Assembly (NCBI RefSeq): GCF_024362695.1
Contig: NC_065417.1
Span: forward strand, 3,961,001-4,025,000
Reading direction: 5' to 3'
Source: Pectinophora gossypiella
Taxonomy: Eukaryota; Arthropoda; Insecta; Lepidoptera; Gelechiidae
Length of the DNA: 64,000 bases
Shown here: in pieces, positions 11,101 to 23,200 of the stretch
Layout: each line of letters begins with the position of its first letter
How positions within the stretch are numbered: the stretch's first letter is position 1
Position numbers and translations under genes: made by a program
Notes under the pieces: model-generated
What the model saw: only the letters and a program-made list of their open reading frames with translations
Told to the model about the DNA's origin: nothing
Databases searched by the model: none

Positions 11101-12787
11101 CGGTACGTATATACATACACACACGCACCTAATCTACCTAATGAAATATTTTAAAAATGTCGTTTACGGCTGGCTACCCATTAAAAGAGGTCTAATTCAC
11201 AAGGCAGGTGTGCCCAATCCAGTTACTCCCCTGTAGATCCGGGGCTGCCAGCCAGTATGGTCCCGTCTTGGTTGATTTTGGCGCACCCCTAAAACGGCGC
11301 CCGGTGCGGTCGCACCGCTAGTATCGCCCCAAGGCCGCCACTGACCTCCGATGCGCAGTGTCTAATTAATCGAAGTGCGGTATCTCACGCGCAGCGCGTA
11401 ACTAGTCATAGTTACGCGTCCGCCCAGGTACCAGCGACGCTACCTTGGCGGACGTCCGCCATTTTTATTCAACTTACGTACAAAATATGTACTATTTCCT
11501 TTTGGGGTAGGCAGGGACCACGGAATCCCACTTACTACTATCCTGACACACCACCTGCAACTACCAACCTAACTTTACACCAACCTTGTATTTTTCGTAT
11601 GTTGAAATTAATGTTTTGTTATTTTAGGATGGCGACGAATGGGGCAATGAAGACGCTTTGGCTGCAGGAGACCCGCACGAGCAGATAAAGGCTGCTGAGC
11701 CGGAGGAAATTGGTGACATGCTGGAACCACCCACTAAGGTAATATGTTGTGAAGACTTTTTTTTTAGACTTATTTGTTTGGCGGTTTCTTGTAGGACAGA
11801 GTATTACACAAGACAGACAAACGCTTTAGCCTTTTTCTAGTAGAAAACTCTTCCAACAGATTCCAATTCAAAAGCCTGTATAGCCGGGGAAAAGAAGCTG
11901 CAAGAAAAGCTTCTGAACAGGGCCTGAGCCAGGGCTAGAAGTTCTTTTTAAAAAAAAACGTATAATCCTCTTATACAATTTATCAATTTGGCAGCCTAAT
12001 ATCAGTTCCCAGACAGCTAATCCCATGCATTAATATCGTCTAGATAATCACTAATCTTATAATAACCTTTTTTACCGGAAGAGACCGGGAAACAGGTATA
12101 TATTAATCCTTGGAAAGTAGGAACGATGACTTGACGACTTGCGTCCAAACCAAATATCATGTAGGTTGTGACGTGGATCACCAACTTCAGCAACCCTGGT
12201 GTCAGAGTTATTAATGTTATTGAGCCGCCAAAAGTTCATGTAAGAATTACATTCTGTCATCAGTAAGTAGAAACCGGGACCACGTGCATTCCGAAGTATC
12301 TCGTCATTTATAAATTCATCATTAAAACTTGAAAATTAAAAAATTGTCCAAGCTCTTCTTGATGATAAGCAGCATGACAATAAGTTTTCCTTTCACCCCA
12401 ATTCACAGCCACTGTTGATAAAAAAGTTGGTTTTCTTTCTATATACTTAATAAAATTTCCATCAAGTTAATTTCGAAATTACAGATCGCGAAAATCTTCA
12501 TCCCATACGCAATGCGAGCGAAAAAGGTAGACATGAAGCAATTGAAACACTGTACATGGAGAATGCTAACTGAAAAGACTAAAGAGGGCGAGAAGGAAGA
12601 TGTTCACCCGACGACCTTCTTCAAAATATACACGAGGTTACCTCACAAACTCACTCCCAACATGAGGGAGTCGCTCAGTGTGCCATTAGCCTTATTGTCC
12701 GTCCTACATCTAGCCAACGAGAAAGGACTCATTTTGGAAAAGAAAGACGACCTCAAGGACATCGGTATTGCAGGCCTTATAAAATAA
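5169..12787 (+). CDS. barr: Barren / condensin I subunit CAP-H
   Basis: This is the kleisin subunit of condensin, which bridges the SMC2-SMC4 ATPase heads to compact mitotic chromosomes. Twelve exons: 5169-5294, 5903-6064, 6445-6645, 6969-7134, 7700-7808, 8330-8503, 8707-8831, 9349-9558, 10406-10649, 10925-11102, 11628-11738 and 12485-12787 (TAA at 12785). The exons sum to 2,109 nt, or 702 aa, near the usual 700-740. Recognisable blocks are the N-terminal kleisin segment (NAWNLQLIDFM, STVVDASARIYSFRVDAVH), the acidic/Lys-rich middle, AWAGPSHWR in exon 8, and the C-terminal winged-helix region (PTTFFKIYTRLP, SVPLALLSVLHLANEKGL). The start is the first Met of MLENPITSTPLQRQ; an upstream in-frame ATG at 5148 is less family-like. 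An AATAAA lies at 13328-13333. Exon 8 is Ala-rich and very GC-rich. Confidence 0.95.
7540..7660. repeat. LINE 3'-end fragment in barren intron 4
   Basis: The stretch reads as a degraded 'GGACGTAGGCCTCTACCATG...CACTTCCGACGATCTTGGGC' module. Variants of a 'tcccactgctgggcaaaggcctc' module recur at about 6290-6370, 10280-10320, 37885-37910, 57020-57110 and 62695-62760. This is the relic left by RTE-type LINEs in lepidopteran genomes. No coding capacity remains. Confidence 0.5.
7915..7985 (+). repeat. Short interspersed repeat (family B)
   Basis: It matches 58935-59000 closely. Both contain a variant of TGTCATTTTCTTATCCGTCG followed by AAAAGGAAAGGGACGG. The second copy ends in a perfect hairpin that this one lacks. 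Confidence 0.6.
8508..8592 (-). repeat. SINE fragment (tRNA-headed family, tail part)
   Basis: TCTTCTATCGTGTGGGTTGT, a 'catcaaccctgatatcagggtta' block and a degraded 'gccgccaaagg' match the 3' part of the minus-strand SINEs at 25380-25620 and 60655-60783. It lies in barren intron 6, just after the donor. Confidence 0.7.
9658..10093. mobile_element. 436-bp element with long terminal inverted repeats
   Basis: The ends AGAACGTTTTTGTTATC and GATAACAAAAACGTTCT are inverted. Similarity continues inward for about 100 bp: the 'agatctgtctttatttagtaatca' and 'ctttgacctagaa' blocks on the left reappear reversed as 'tctaggtcaaagataaatta' and 'actaaataaagac' on the right. There is no ORF. A fragment of the same family sits at about 57690-57780 in ARMC8 intron 5. 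It is probably a non-autonomous DNA transposon in barren intron 8. Confidence 0.75.
10818..10883 (-). repeat. Half of a hairpin MITE (family C)
   Basis: The segment runs from ATGATATCAACTCAGA through TTTTCGTTACGATGTCACTA to the terminus ACCCTG at 10883, matching the right half of the full copies at 18409-18563 and 44483-44707. The left half is missing. It ends about 40 bp before barren exon 10. Confidence 0.7.
11165..11580. repeat. GC-richer repeat-like block in barren intron 10
   Basis: The stretch is compositionally unlike its neighbours (for example GGCGCCCGGTGCGGTCGCAC) and ends in a 'ttttggggtaggcagggaccacgg' segment; a similar 'ggggtaggcag' string occurs at about 27985. There is no coding frame and no second full copy in the window, so the call as interspersed repeat is an inference. 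Confidence 0.35.
12155..12298 (-). repeat. Degraded SINE (tRNA-headed family) in barren intron 11
   Basis: It contains the diagnostic minus-strand order seen in the better copies: 'gtaggttgtga', 'caaccctggtgtcagagttatta', 'gagccgccaaaag', 'cagtaagtagaaaccgggac' and a degraded 'ttccgaag' end. The tRNA-like head is missing. Confidence 0.65.
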
Positions 12788-14263
12788 TTTCAGTACAAAT
12801 TAGTTTGTAATGAATTGCATGTTTGAAAGAATTGTCTGCGTATCTACCATTGAGAAGAAAGCTTTTGTTTGTTGCTCAACTTGTGCATTTATAGATGTAA
12901 AAATCAAGTCTTGCATGTAATAAGCCACTAAGCTTGTTAGGTACAAGATTTCGCAATTTTTTGGATGAAAGATGATAATAGTGGCGATTCGGCAACCACC
13001 AACTTAATTTGACAGGACTAAAACTAGTTCCATTTCTTTCTTGCACGTATTGTTAGTGAAGGACGGCACTAGTTTGAGCTGTCAAACTGTTAAGGGTAAG
13101 TTTGTGCCCGCCCAAACAGGCACCAATGAGTGGTATAACAATTTGTTTGTCTTCTAATATTTTTCTCAGTGGTAGATAGTCCCAAATGCTGGGCATTAGT
13201 TAGTAATAATGAAAATGTACATAATCACATGCATTATTTTCCATTTCGTGAATTAATTTGATAAAGCCAATGTCATATTGTACAGACGTTTTATAAGTCG
13301 TATATTTTAATAATTATTTTACTTTTTAATAAACTAGATTTATTAAGCATTTCTGGCTTTTACTGTGAATCTTAAACCTATATTGAAAGGAAACGAATCA
13401 TACTTTTTATACAGAACTTTTATTTTTTAAAACAAATAAACATTTCGCAAACATAACTATTTTTATGTGTATTAATCAGCTGTTAAACAATTTGTGAAAA
13501 TAAAAAAGTATTTGGATATTAGTGCGCATAATGAAGATCACAAACATATTGTTTTTCTACAAATATATGCGGGCACTTGTATAAATACAGACCTATGGTT
13601 AACTATGTTTATATAAATTATGCTGCTTCTTGAGCATGGGCAACAAACATGATAGTAATGTGTTTTACGACCCTTCGCTACTGCGAATTGCATAACACCA
13701 CGCAATGAGTGGATAACACAAGATATTTATAAGTAATAAAGAAAAATTAAACAAATACGATATACTATAAAATAAAACAATAATAAAAATGAGTATTAGC
13801 ACGAATTATCTTTACGTCTACATCTTTTACAAGACATTACACAATGCTTTATTTCGCAACTACTGGATAAATTACCATTGTTTTTAACAAAAATATATGA
13901 AAAGAACAAAATAATGTCTTCACTTTTTAAAGCAAAATAATAACCATCGAAAACACTTCCTCCACTCAATCAATTATCAAAACAATCGTCATATCAACAA
14001 AAATCAACGCACCTTGAATAAAAATACTTAAATATTAAAGATAAAATAACGTCAAATGCTTTAAAATGAATAGAGAAACCACCTTCATTAACATCCTAAT
14101 ACTTACGTAACTCAGTCGTTGTGGTTTCCCTAAACACCATCAGTGTAGGTGGCACGAAGTTGAATAGTAAATAAACACTAAGAAGTAATCATCACAAAAT
14201 GCATTGCTTTGCAATAAGTTCGATAGTTACATTATAATACAAGTAGGTAAACAAAATCACAAC
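12788..14263. other. Convergent 3' spacer between barren and Tudor
   Basis: This holds the barren 3' UTR (AATAAA at 13328-13333) and, on the other strand, the Tudor 3' UTR. Apart from one repeat copy at 12981-13125 it is AT-rich with no coding frame I can support. Confidence 0.6.
12981..13125 (+). repeat. Repeat family D, copy 1
   Basis: It is similar along its length to 17853-18005 in Tudor intron 9. Both have CGGCAACCACCAA-like starts, 'cttaatttgacaggactaa', 'tttctttcttgcac', 'cactagttt...agctgtcaaa' and a 'gcccg...aggcacca' end. The internal 'ttgacag...ctgtcaa' pair is inverted, suggesting a small foldback element. Confidence 0.6.
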
Positions 14264-17200
14264 TCACTCGTCTGATTTGACCGCGGTATTTACAACATTT
14301 TTATTATCTTCAGTTTTTTCCTTAATTTCAACCTCTACTTTATCACCATCTCCAACTACCCCACTTTTTTCTTTACTTTCAATCTCCACTTTGTTTTCAT
14401 CGACCTTAGCTGGCTCAATATTTTCTTCGACCGGTTCTTTAGCAGGCGATACTGGTTCTTTTACAGGAGAGACTGGCTCTTTTACAGGAGAGACTGGCTC
14501 TTTTACAGGAGTGTCTGGGTCTTTAACAGGCGACACTGGTTCCTTTACAGACGATATTGGTTCCTTGACAGGAGTGACTGGTTCTTTAACAGCCGATACT
14601 AGCTCCTTTACAGGAGAGACTGGTTCTTTTACAGGCGAGTCGGATTCTTTCACTGGCGAACTAGTTTGTTCGTGAGTTGCAGATTTATCTTGATCTCCAC
14701 AACTGGTATATCCCGTATCTGTGTTCAGGGAGTCTTTCGAGTCGTCACATTCGGGAGTTTTCATTGTGTCATTGGAATTCTCTAGCGTATCCGAAGAGGT
14801 GTCTTTCTCGGGGGAAGACGAAGTGGTATCTTTCGTTTCTTCCGTATAGTCGTCATTCAAACTTTCTGCTTTCGCTTCAAATGACTTGTTTTCTATAACT
14901 GTATTACTGCTATCTACGCTATCGTTCAGATCTTGTTGGGACGTATTTAGTTCACTCTCTTCCTCGACATCATCTTTATTATCTTCCTCGGTTATTGGCT
15001 CTTTTACAGACTCTGTATGGGAATCCACTTTGGATTCCTCCTTTTCTGCTTGTAAATTGTCCCCGCTTGTGTTCTCAGAATCTTTAACTTGACTAGTTTC
15101 TGCTACAGTTGTTGTCACTTCAGGTGTTACGACAACTTCTTCTTTCAGTATAGTATTCAATGCAGGGACTTCTACATTATCTGAAATGATGGAACAGATG
15201 TCTTTGCCATCAATGAACAGTCTTACAAGAGCAGGCTCTTTAGTGCTGTCTAAGAATTCAATTTGGAATGTTGCTGCTTCGGCAGAGCAGTCATCTAGCT
15301 TGTTTTTAGCGCTTTCAATAAACAAACTATCGTCGCCTAGTCCAGCTAAGCGACAACATTTTGCTGCTGGTTCTATCACGATTACATCTTCAGGAAGTTG
15401 CCTAAACTCTTGGCATTTAGCCTTATTTCCGTAATCGATAAATAGTACGTGATACCCTCCATCACAGAATTCTAATATTTTCGCTCTGTACCACTGCTCA
15501 TCTTCATCCCAGAAAGCTGCGCACAGTGATCCTACTTTCAATTCGGTAGCTGCATTAAATTCAGCAGCATTGGATAATCTGTCTATCACCTTATCGATTT
15601 CAGCAGCAAAATCGTCTAACTGGACATAGAACTCGTCTAAGGAATTGACATAGCAGATTTTGCCACTGCTGTGCAAATCTTGTCCGACGGGCGTTGGTCT
15701 TTCTGTCGCTGGTTGTGGTTCGCACAACCCTACCAACTCTTCTGTTACTGATTTACCTTCAAGGTACAGTTCTACAATAGATATATCTCCAGACGCAATA
15801 AACTGGACGTTGAAAATCGTCGCCCCTTCTGCAGCTAACTCGTTGAATTTAATTTCAGATTTACGCGACCAAGATTTTATGTCGCGGGGTTTTTGTAAGG
15901 CACATTTTCTAGACAAAGCTGGTTTTGATTTCAGCTCATCAGGCAGGCTGCGGAGTTCATTGGCAATAGATGCGTTACCGTAATCCATGAACAGAACCTC
16001 GGTTCCCTCAGACCCGTCGACAATAATTTGTGCTCTGTACCAAGCACCGTCTTCGGGGTACTTCGCAGCGCAAATGACGCCTTCTTCCTTTTCACTAAGT
16101 TCAGGAAAGTTTTCAGCGTCAACCATTGCCGCTTCCATCGTTTGCAGTTCCGGTGCAGCTGTTTCAAGTTGTATCCAAAACTCAGATGGAGAGTTAATGT
16201 GGCTGGCGAAGCAGGACGGTAGGTCGCCACATTCAGGCTCCTCTGCCTTAGTAGCGTAGCCTTCAGATACTAATTTGTCAGTAAGGTTGTGCCCGTTTGC
16301 AAAAATATCTACATAAGTTGTGACATCTTTGAGCACGAACAATGCGTCGACTGGCGCTGATAAATCACCAACTAACTGTGTGAAATACTCGGACGCCGGC
16401 TCAGACCATTCTCCAGTGCCTGTGGGAACAGCGTTTACGCTGGATTTCAGAGCGTAGCGTTCAACGTCCTTCAGGTGGTCAGGCATCACCTTTATCAGAC
16501 CAGGCTGGTTATCTAACACATCAGTATTGCCGTAGTCGATGAAACGGACGGTTGTGATGTCAGAATCGGAATCAAGGATCTCCGCACGATACCATTGATC
16601 GTCAGCTAAATATTTGGCAATGCACAGGGTGCCTAATTCGCGATTTTCGATATCAGCGTAGGTACCGGCGTTGGTTTGTAAATCTGCCTGAAGCTCTTCA
16701 ATTGTGTCAACTTTGTCGGACATTTGTAGCCAGAAGTGGCCAGGCGTGTCGATGTGGCTGATGTACACTTGAGTACATCCTGACGGCAACGAGGTAGGTT
16801 CTTCGACAGGTGTCTCAGTAACAGGCTTGGCTTCTTCTTCAGTAGAGCTTATTTTGGGTGTTGCTAACTTCTCGTTGACAAGTTTCATGGATAAGTCAAC
16901 GCCATCTAGATGTAGACTGGCAAGCCACCCGTCGGTGCCGAAAGCCAGTGTCACTTGGACTTCTTTATCGGTGGTCCATTCTGTCAGTTTAGAAAGAGCG
17001 TCATCCTGTAACGCTACGAGGCCTAGGCTAGCAACCAGAGCTAGAGCACAGGGTTCAAAGAATTTCGTGTCGAGTTTCTTGACTGAGTCCTTAGAAACGG
17101 TCTCAGAGTTACCGTAGTCGCTGAACTGGACTTTGACGTTGTTTTCTTCGGCGCTGATGACGGTGGCGCGGTACCAGTTACCGTCAGAAGACTTTGCAGC

Positions 17201-20200
17201 GCATAGTGCGTCAACTTCGAAACCTTCCAAGGCTGTTGGAGTTCCTGTTGGCGAAGGATAATATTTAATATTTTTGTCGTAAAATATTATAGATAAACGC
17301 TAGGTTTTCGACAATATTATGCTCAAAGTATACAAACAACTTCACTTGTGATCAACGTTCAGAGGCAAAAACATGCGTATGTCTCAAACCCAACATATAT
17401 TTTCAACATCAAGACATACCTTCTTCATAGAACTTGTACAAGTCATCTAACAGCTGCGTGATCTTGTCGGTATCAGAGGTTTTCTGCAGGTAGAACTCGT
17501 TGAGATTCTCCGCATGCGATATGTACGCCATGCCGAAGTTGTAGTTGAAGACCGCGCGCGTGCACAGTTGGACTACCTCGTCGTACGCGCCTTCATCCGG
17601 CTCGAATATTGCGATCTTTTGACCAGTCTCGATGTCGTAAAGCGTTGACACCAATCTTGAAAGAAATAAATTGTTTATTTCATATATAAATTAACACACA
17701 ACAACCACAAAACAAGAGCGTGTAAATTAGTGATGAATACATGAATTATAATTACGCTTGTCATCGATGACTCATCTCTATCGGGAGAGCAAGAAGGCCT
17801 ACAAGTCTTTTCTTTTCAACTTTATAAAGATCCACAAGGGTTTACTTTTACCGATTCGGGCAACCACCAAAGTAACTTTAACTTAATTTGACAGGACTAA
17901 CACTGGCTCTATCTCTTTCTTGCACTTAATGTAAGTGAAGAACGACACTAGTTTAAGAGCTGTCAAATTAAAATTAGGTTAAGTTTGTGTTATGCCCGAA
18001 TAGGCACCATTGGTACAATTTGGTGAAACAATCCGATTGCACGAATAGTATATTCCGTCAAACACGTACCTGATGCCATCGACGTAGTTGATGTAGATGA
18101 TGAACTTGTTGTTGATGAGTTTGTCTTTCATCTGTTCGAGGGTCATCAGCGTCTTGCTGTCGGCCGTGTAGTTGTTCAGGCCACACTCCAGCGACTGGTA
18201 GTAGTACACGCTCAGCTCCGTCGGGAGAATCATTAGCTGTGAAATTAAAGTTACGTGTAACTTATAATTACAAGTGAATCTCATGGCCGTAAGCCCACAT
18301 TGCTAGTTGCAAGTAATCGATTGACAACTTACAGCCACTTTTGATACGAAGTCCTCAAATGATGATGAACGTATGGCGATAAGTAATCAGCCTGTACATA
18401 CATACATACAGGATGTTAGTGACACCATAACGAATGATTTAGACCGTGATTCTGAGTTGATATCAAGTGGAATTTTCTCTCGGAAAATTCCATTTCATGT
18501 CAACTCAGAATCATGGTTTGAATCATTCCTCAAAGTTTCCGTTACGATGTCACTAACACCCTGTATTATTCATTCCTATATTCCAGAAGACAACTTGCAG
18601 CCACATTTCATACGAAATAGACTCATCATCAATAAAAAGGGTACAAACAGGAAGATGAGTAGCAGAACGCATTCTACGTTCAGTAATTGAATCTCATAGG
18701 ATTAAAGATTAGTGAAATGATTTTTTTTTGAAGGCGTGCTCTGATGATCTTACATTGTAAATCTTATTTAGCCCAGTCGATACCACTGCTGGGCAAAAGC
18801 CTCTCCTAGATACATACACATTGAAAATAAACGATTTTTTTATTATATTAGTACTGTTGCTTACATTAGCCGATGTGGTAGTGATGGAGAATCCGTAGTC
18901 TGGCAGCACGGCTCGTATCTTCTCAGTATCGCTGACGTCTTCTAAGATAGCGCGGTAGATCTTATCGTTATGTTTGACTGTGCAGTGCACACCTTCTGTC
19001 AGACTGTCCGCTGCTATGGGCGTCAGCTGAGGAAAGATTTTAGATTACGAATACTTATAACACCAGAAGCGAGAGTATATCGGGCGTAACGCGACAAATA
19101 ATGCAGTTTTTTGCTGATAGTACGATGACGGGGACGAGCATATTTATAATATCTTGCACAGGCCTTTGCTGTGTCTATTTATTGAAATCCCTGCCATTTG
19201 TCGCAACACGGATATCATAGCTACTACGTTTATTAATCTAACACTCTGATTTTATCCCGTACTATTCGAAATGTGAAGGGACTGCAATGTCCATTGCGGT
19301 AACAAGTTTGAAATATCGTACCTTTCGTTTGAAGTATCCGAATCCTTGCTGGGTAAGCATGTTTAAAAAATACAAGTTGTATTTCTGTGCTCAACACGCT
19401 TGGGGCAAGTAAAGAGAAATTAGATGTACGGTTATACTCACTTTGCTCGTATCAAAGTTAGCGATAGCGCTCTCGACCAGCGCAGCCTTGTCCAAATCAA
19501 GCTGAACGTAGAACTTCTCATAGGACTCAACGTGAGTCACCTTGCACAGAATTTGTTGACCCACGATGATCGTCAAGTCGATTGCTTCGTCTGAAAAATC
19601 AACTGTCTCAATTATTATTTGGGAAATATAGCAAATGTTAAGGTGAAATCTTCGAGGGGAAGATTTTAAAGAAACAGATGACAGTTGGCGCAGACAGCAT
19701 TAAAATCTTGCAGTTTTCAAGGCCACAATGCTACTTTGTTATTTGACAATAAATGAAATTGTGTTTAAAATTAACTTACAGCAAGGGAAAAGGCTATAGT
19801 TAATATAATACCTTTCAGTGCAACAGACGACTGATGATCCGACATGACAGCCAGCTGCTTCTCGACCAACGTATCAGCGACGTTGACGCCGTTGTTCCAC
19901 AGGTACACCTTCCATTGTCCGTCTTCCAGGCAATCTTGGAACACGCACTGGTATCGTGGCGCGTTGAAGCACAAGTCAATCTCAGGGTTAGCTTTCCATT
20001 CCCCGTCTTTTGGCGCCACGCCGAGCAAAGAGCAATGCACAGCCATCTTTGGAAGCTCCATCAGTTGTCTATCCAGTTGCCAAATATCTTTAGCATCGAC
20101 AAGTTGTTTGTTGCCAAAATCGACGTACCTCACGATGAATTTCGAAAACGGTTGCACAGACACGACCGTGGCTCTGTACAGTACGCCATCGGCTGGGTAC

Positions 20201-23200
20201 CTCGCTAGAACTGACGCCCCAACCGGGACTATACCAGTGTAGGATTTGACTCCCTTATATAGTTCGGGTATTTTATGCATCATCTCGAGGAATTTGGGTT
20301 GGAGTGACAAGATCTGAGTGTAGAAGCTTTCTGGGGAGATTATCCAGGTGACCGACACCTCATGTTGAGCGCCGCTTTCGACAACAGGCTCTTCAAATGT
20401 AGTCTCAAGGGAAACGGGTTGTGAAAGTTCTTTGTATTGGACTTGGGTGAACTTGCTTCGGCTTTTGTACGGCGGGGCGCGGCCGGCGCGGCCCCCGCTG
20501 TCTTGTGACTTGAAGCTCTTGTCCGACCTCTTATCCGTGTCGGAGCCAAATGACCGTTCAGCTCGATCTCTAGGAGTAAAGTTACTTCTGGTCCTATCGC
20601 CCCTTTCCCGGTTGTCTCGATTGTTGTCCCGAAACTCTCGTTTCTGGAAGTTCTCTTTCTTGTCTCCCCAGGTGTCCCGTCTATCACCTCGGTTATCTCT
20701 GTTGTCCCGATTATCTCGGTTATCTCTATTCTCCCGATTTTCTCGCCTGTCAGGACGGTTGTTGTTTCTGTTGCCCCAGTCATCTTGTTTGTTATCATCT
20801 CGGTCGTTTTGTTGGTTAAATGAATTGTTCCTGCAAATGGAATAATCATCTTAGTGATGTTAAATGAGGACCTCTTTCGCTTTCTTTTCAAGATTGGCGA
20901 AAGAAGTACGTGTATCTGTGGAGGTAAGGATCAATTGAAATATTATGTGCATAAAAACAGTTCTTAGTACAACCACTATGAAAAGGAAGATTTTCCAAAA
21001 CGAACAACAACCACACCAAGCAAATACGACAACGAATATTGATTGTAGCATGCCTGGCATGCCATGTAATCAGCCAAACAGAGTGAAAGTCGTCGAACGC
21101 TGTGACAGTGTGCTGAAATGAAGATGAAAACGAAAAAAAAACCACACCGATTGGAGTTGGAATGTGCAAAACAATCACAGAATTACTAAGTGCGTATATA
21201 TTGAGTCGCCAAGTATGTGCAAACCAAGCGTGGTAAGCAAATAGAGCGAGGAAATGAGAACGCCGATTCAACTATTAATGCTTGTTACTCATTTAGCAGG
21301 TATAGTTAATAGCTATAAGTTACTTGTGTTTCATGTTTTGTAATTGGTATGATTTATTGATTCTGCGCAACAAACGAACATTAGTGTTATTTTATTGTTT
21401 GTAAGATCATTTTATTAGTTGCGAATTGTTCTAATTAAAACATTTGGTTTAAAATGTATATATTTAACACTTTTAAGATTACGTTAGTACCTATTCTCAA
21501 ATTTAGTACAGTTTACAATAGGCTAAAGTAAAATATGATTAATGTTGATGCAGCATTTTACATTAAAATCGGTATAAATGTAACTAAAATATGAACTTGA
21601 AGGTAAAGCATTAATAGTGAACATGGAAGCATGAATCCTATACCAGGCACACCACACTGTACCGTTTGAGTCGGTCCTGGATCGAGAAGGACTTTTGCGA
21701 GCTCTGTGCGTCAGCGGAGGCCGCCTCAGCCGCCTGCCGCAACCTCTTGCCAACCCCGGAGTCTTTGCCCTTCCACCCCGGACGGGGCCCCTGATGGGGC
21801 CCTTGATGCTGATCCGGTCGCGGTTTTCTTCTGGGGTTTAAACATGCTGTATATTTTTATTGTTCATATTTTTTTAGAACAGGCCAGTTGATAATTTTGC
21901 TAAATTATTATTGCGTATGGCAGACAAAAATACAATATTATAAACAAAAATTGCGAAATGAGACACTTTTTCTTTTTTTGAATGGGGTAGCAGCAATTTA
22001 AGAAATGATTTTGGAAATTGCCAAATCTTAGTGTTATTTATAAGCTAACAACGTAATATATCGAATTGGGGAATTCAAAATTAAGTTTCGTAAAATAGAA
22101 ACTACCTGGTTAATTTTCAAATAGATAATGTATTTTACTTATCGGTTTGGCAACAAATACAGGATTGATTGTTTTAGTAGAGTTTTCATAAGTATAAAAC
22201 CTACACAGAAAATATTCTTAAAAAAACTCGACTTTTTTAAGTGTTAAGTATTCATTTGGCTTATTACGAATCATTTCCTTTTTGGTAATCTTTTAAAAAG
22301 CACGCGGAAGTTTTCCGTACCACTGAGCTGATAAAATATTCAGTAAGTAATAAATATTTTCATGAAACGTTTTTGTTAAAACGCTACCCTACCCTAAGTG
22401 CGACGTCATTGCATTTTTGTGAAACTATTCCTTATTTAGTAAGAATATGATTATATGAAAAGTAGTTTAACGGCCTCTGTGGTCCAGTGGTTGAGCGTTG
22501 GTCTCACGATTCGGAGGCCCCGGGTTTGAATCCCGGTGGGGACATATCACAAAAACCACTTTGTGATCCCTAGTTTGGTCAGGACATTACAGGCTAATGA
22601 TCACCTGATTGACCTACAGTAAGATGATCCGTTCTTCGGAAGGCACGTTAAGCCGTTGTCCCGGTTGCTACTTACTGAGTCAAGTCAGGGGCCTTTGGCG
22701 GCTCAATAATAATCCTGGCACTAGGGTTGATGAGGTTGGTAATCCACCTCATAGTCCATGCTTCGGAAGGTATGTTAAGCCCTTGGTCCCGGTTACTAAT
22801 TACTTAAATAGTAATAGCAGTCATGACGTGCGCCATGTTAGGACCCTTGGCACCTCAGTTAGTGAGGTCGGTAGTAGTCGTAGTCGGGTCTATTTTCCGT
22901 ATTCAGACTCATGGATGGCCCATTATGCGTGTAGTAATTCGTGGGTATATTGACCAACCTAGGTTCTTGCAGAAGCTCAGAAGCCTTGGGGCGTCCGCAG
23001 GCTTCGGTTTATAAAGTCATTGATCTAACTCACACGAGAAAAATACAATTTATGAGCAGCTTACCTGTTGGGTTGGTTGTCTCGGCGCGGCGGCTGGAAG
23101 GAGCCTTGCGGGGTGGCGGGCGCGGGGGTAGATTCCTCCCAGTCGTCGTCGCCTCCCACTGCGGGCTTCGGAGGACCGCGTCTGTTGTAAATATAGTTGG

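Noticed and set aside
14277..14675. Plus-strand Ser/Thr/Gly repeat protein and a CRISPR-like set of 21-bp direct repeats
   Set aside because: Shadow of the Tudor C-terminal heptads. The repeats are contiguous codons without spacers.
20340..20891. Arg/Thr/Glu-rich 183-codon minus frame
   Set aside because: Alternative frame of the Tudor linker exon. The true frame runs through to the fourth Tudor domain.
22471..22545. tRNA gene
   Set aside because: Acceptor and anticodon stems pair poorly, several diverged heads exist, and a SINE body follows. Same verdict for 24761, 26965 and 59627.
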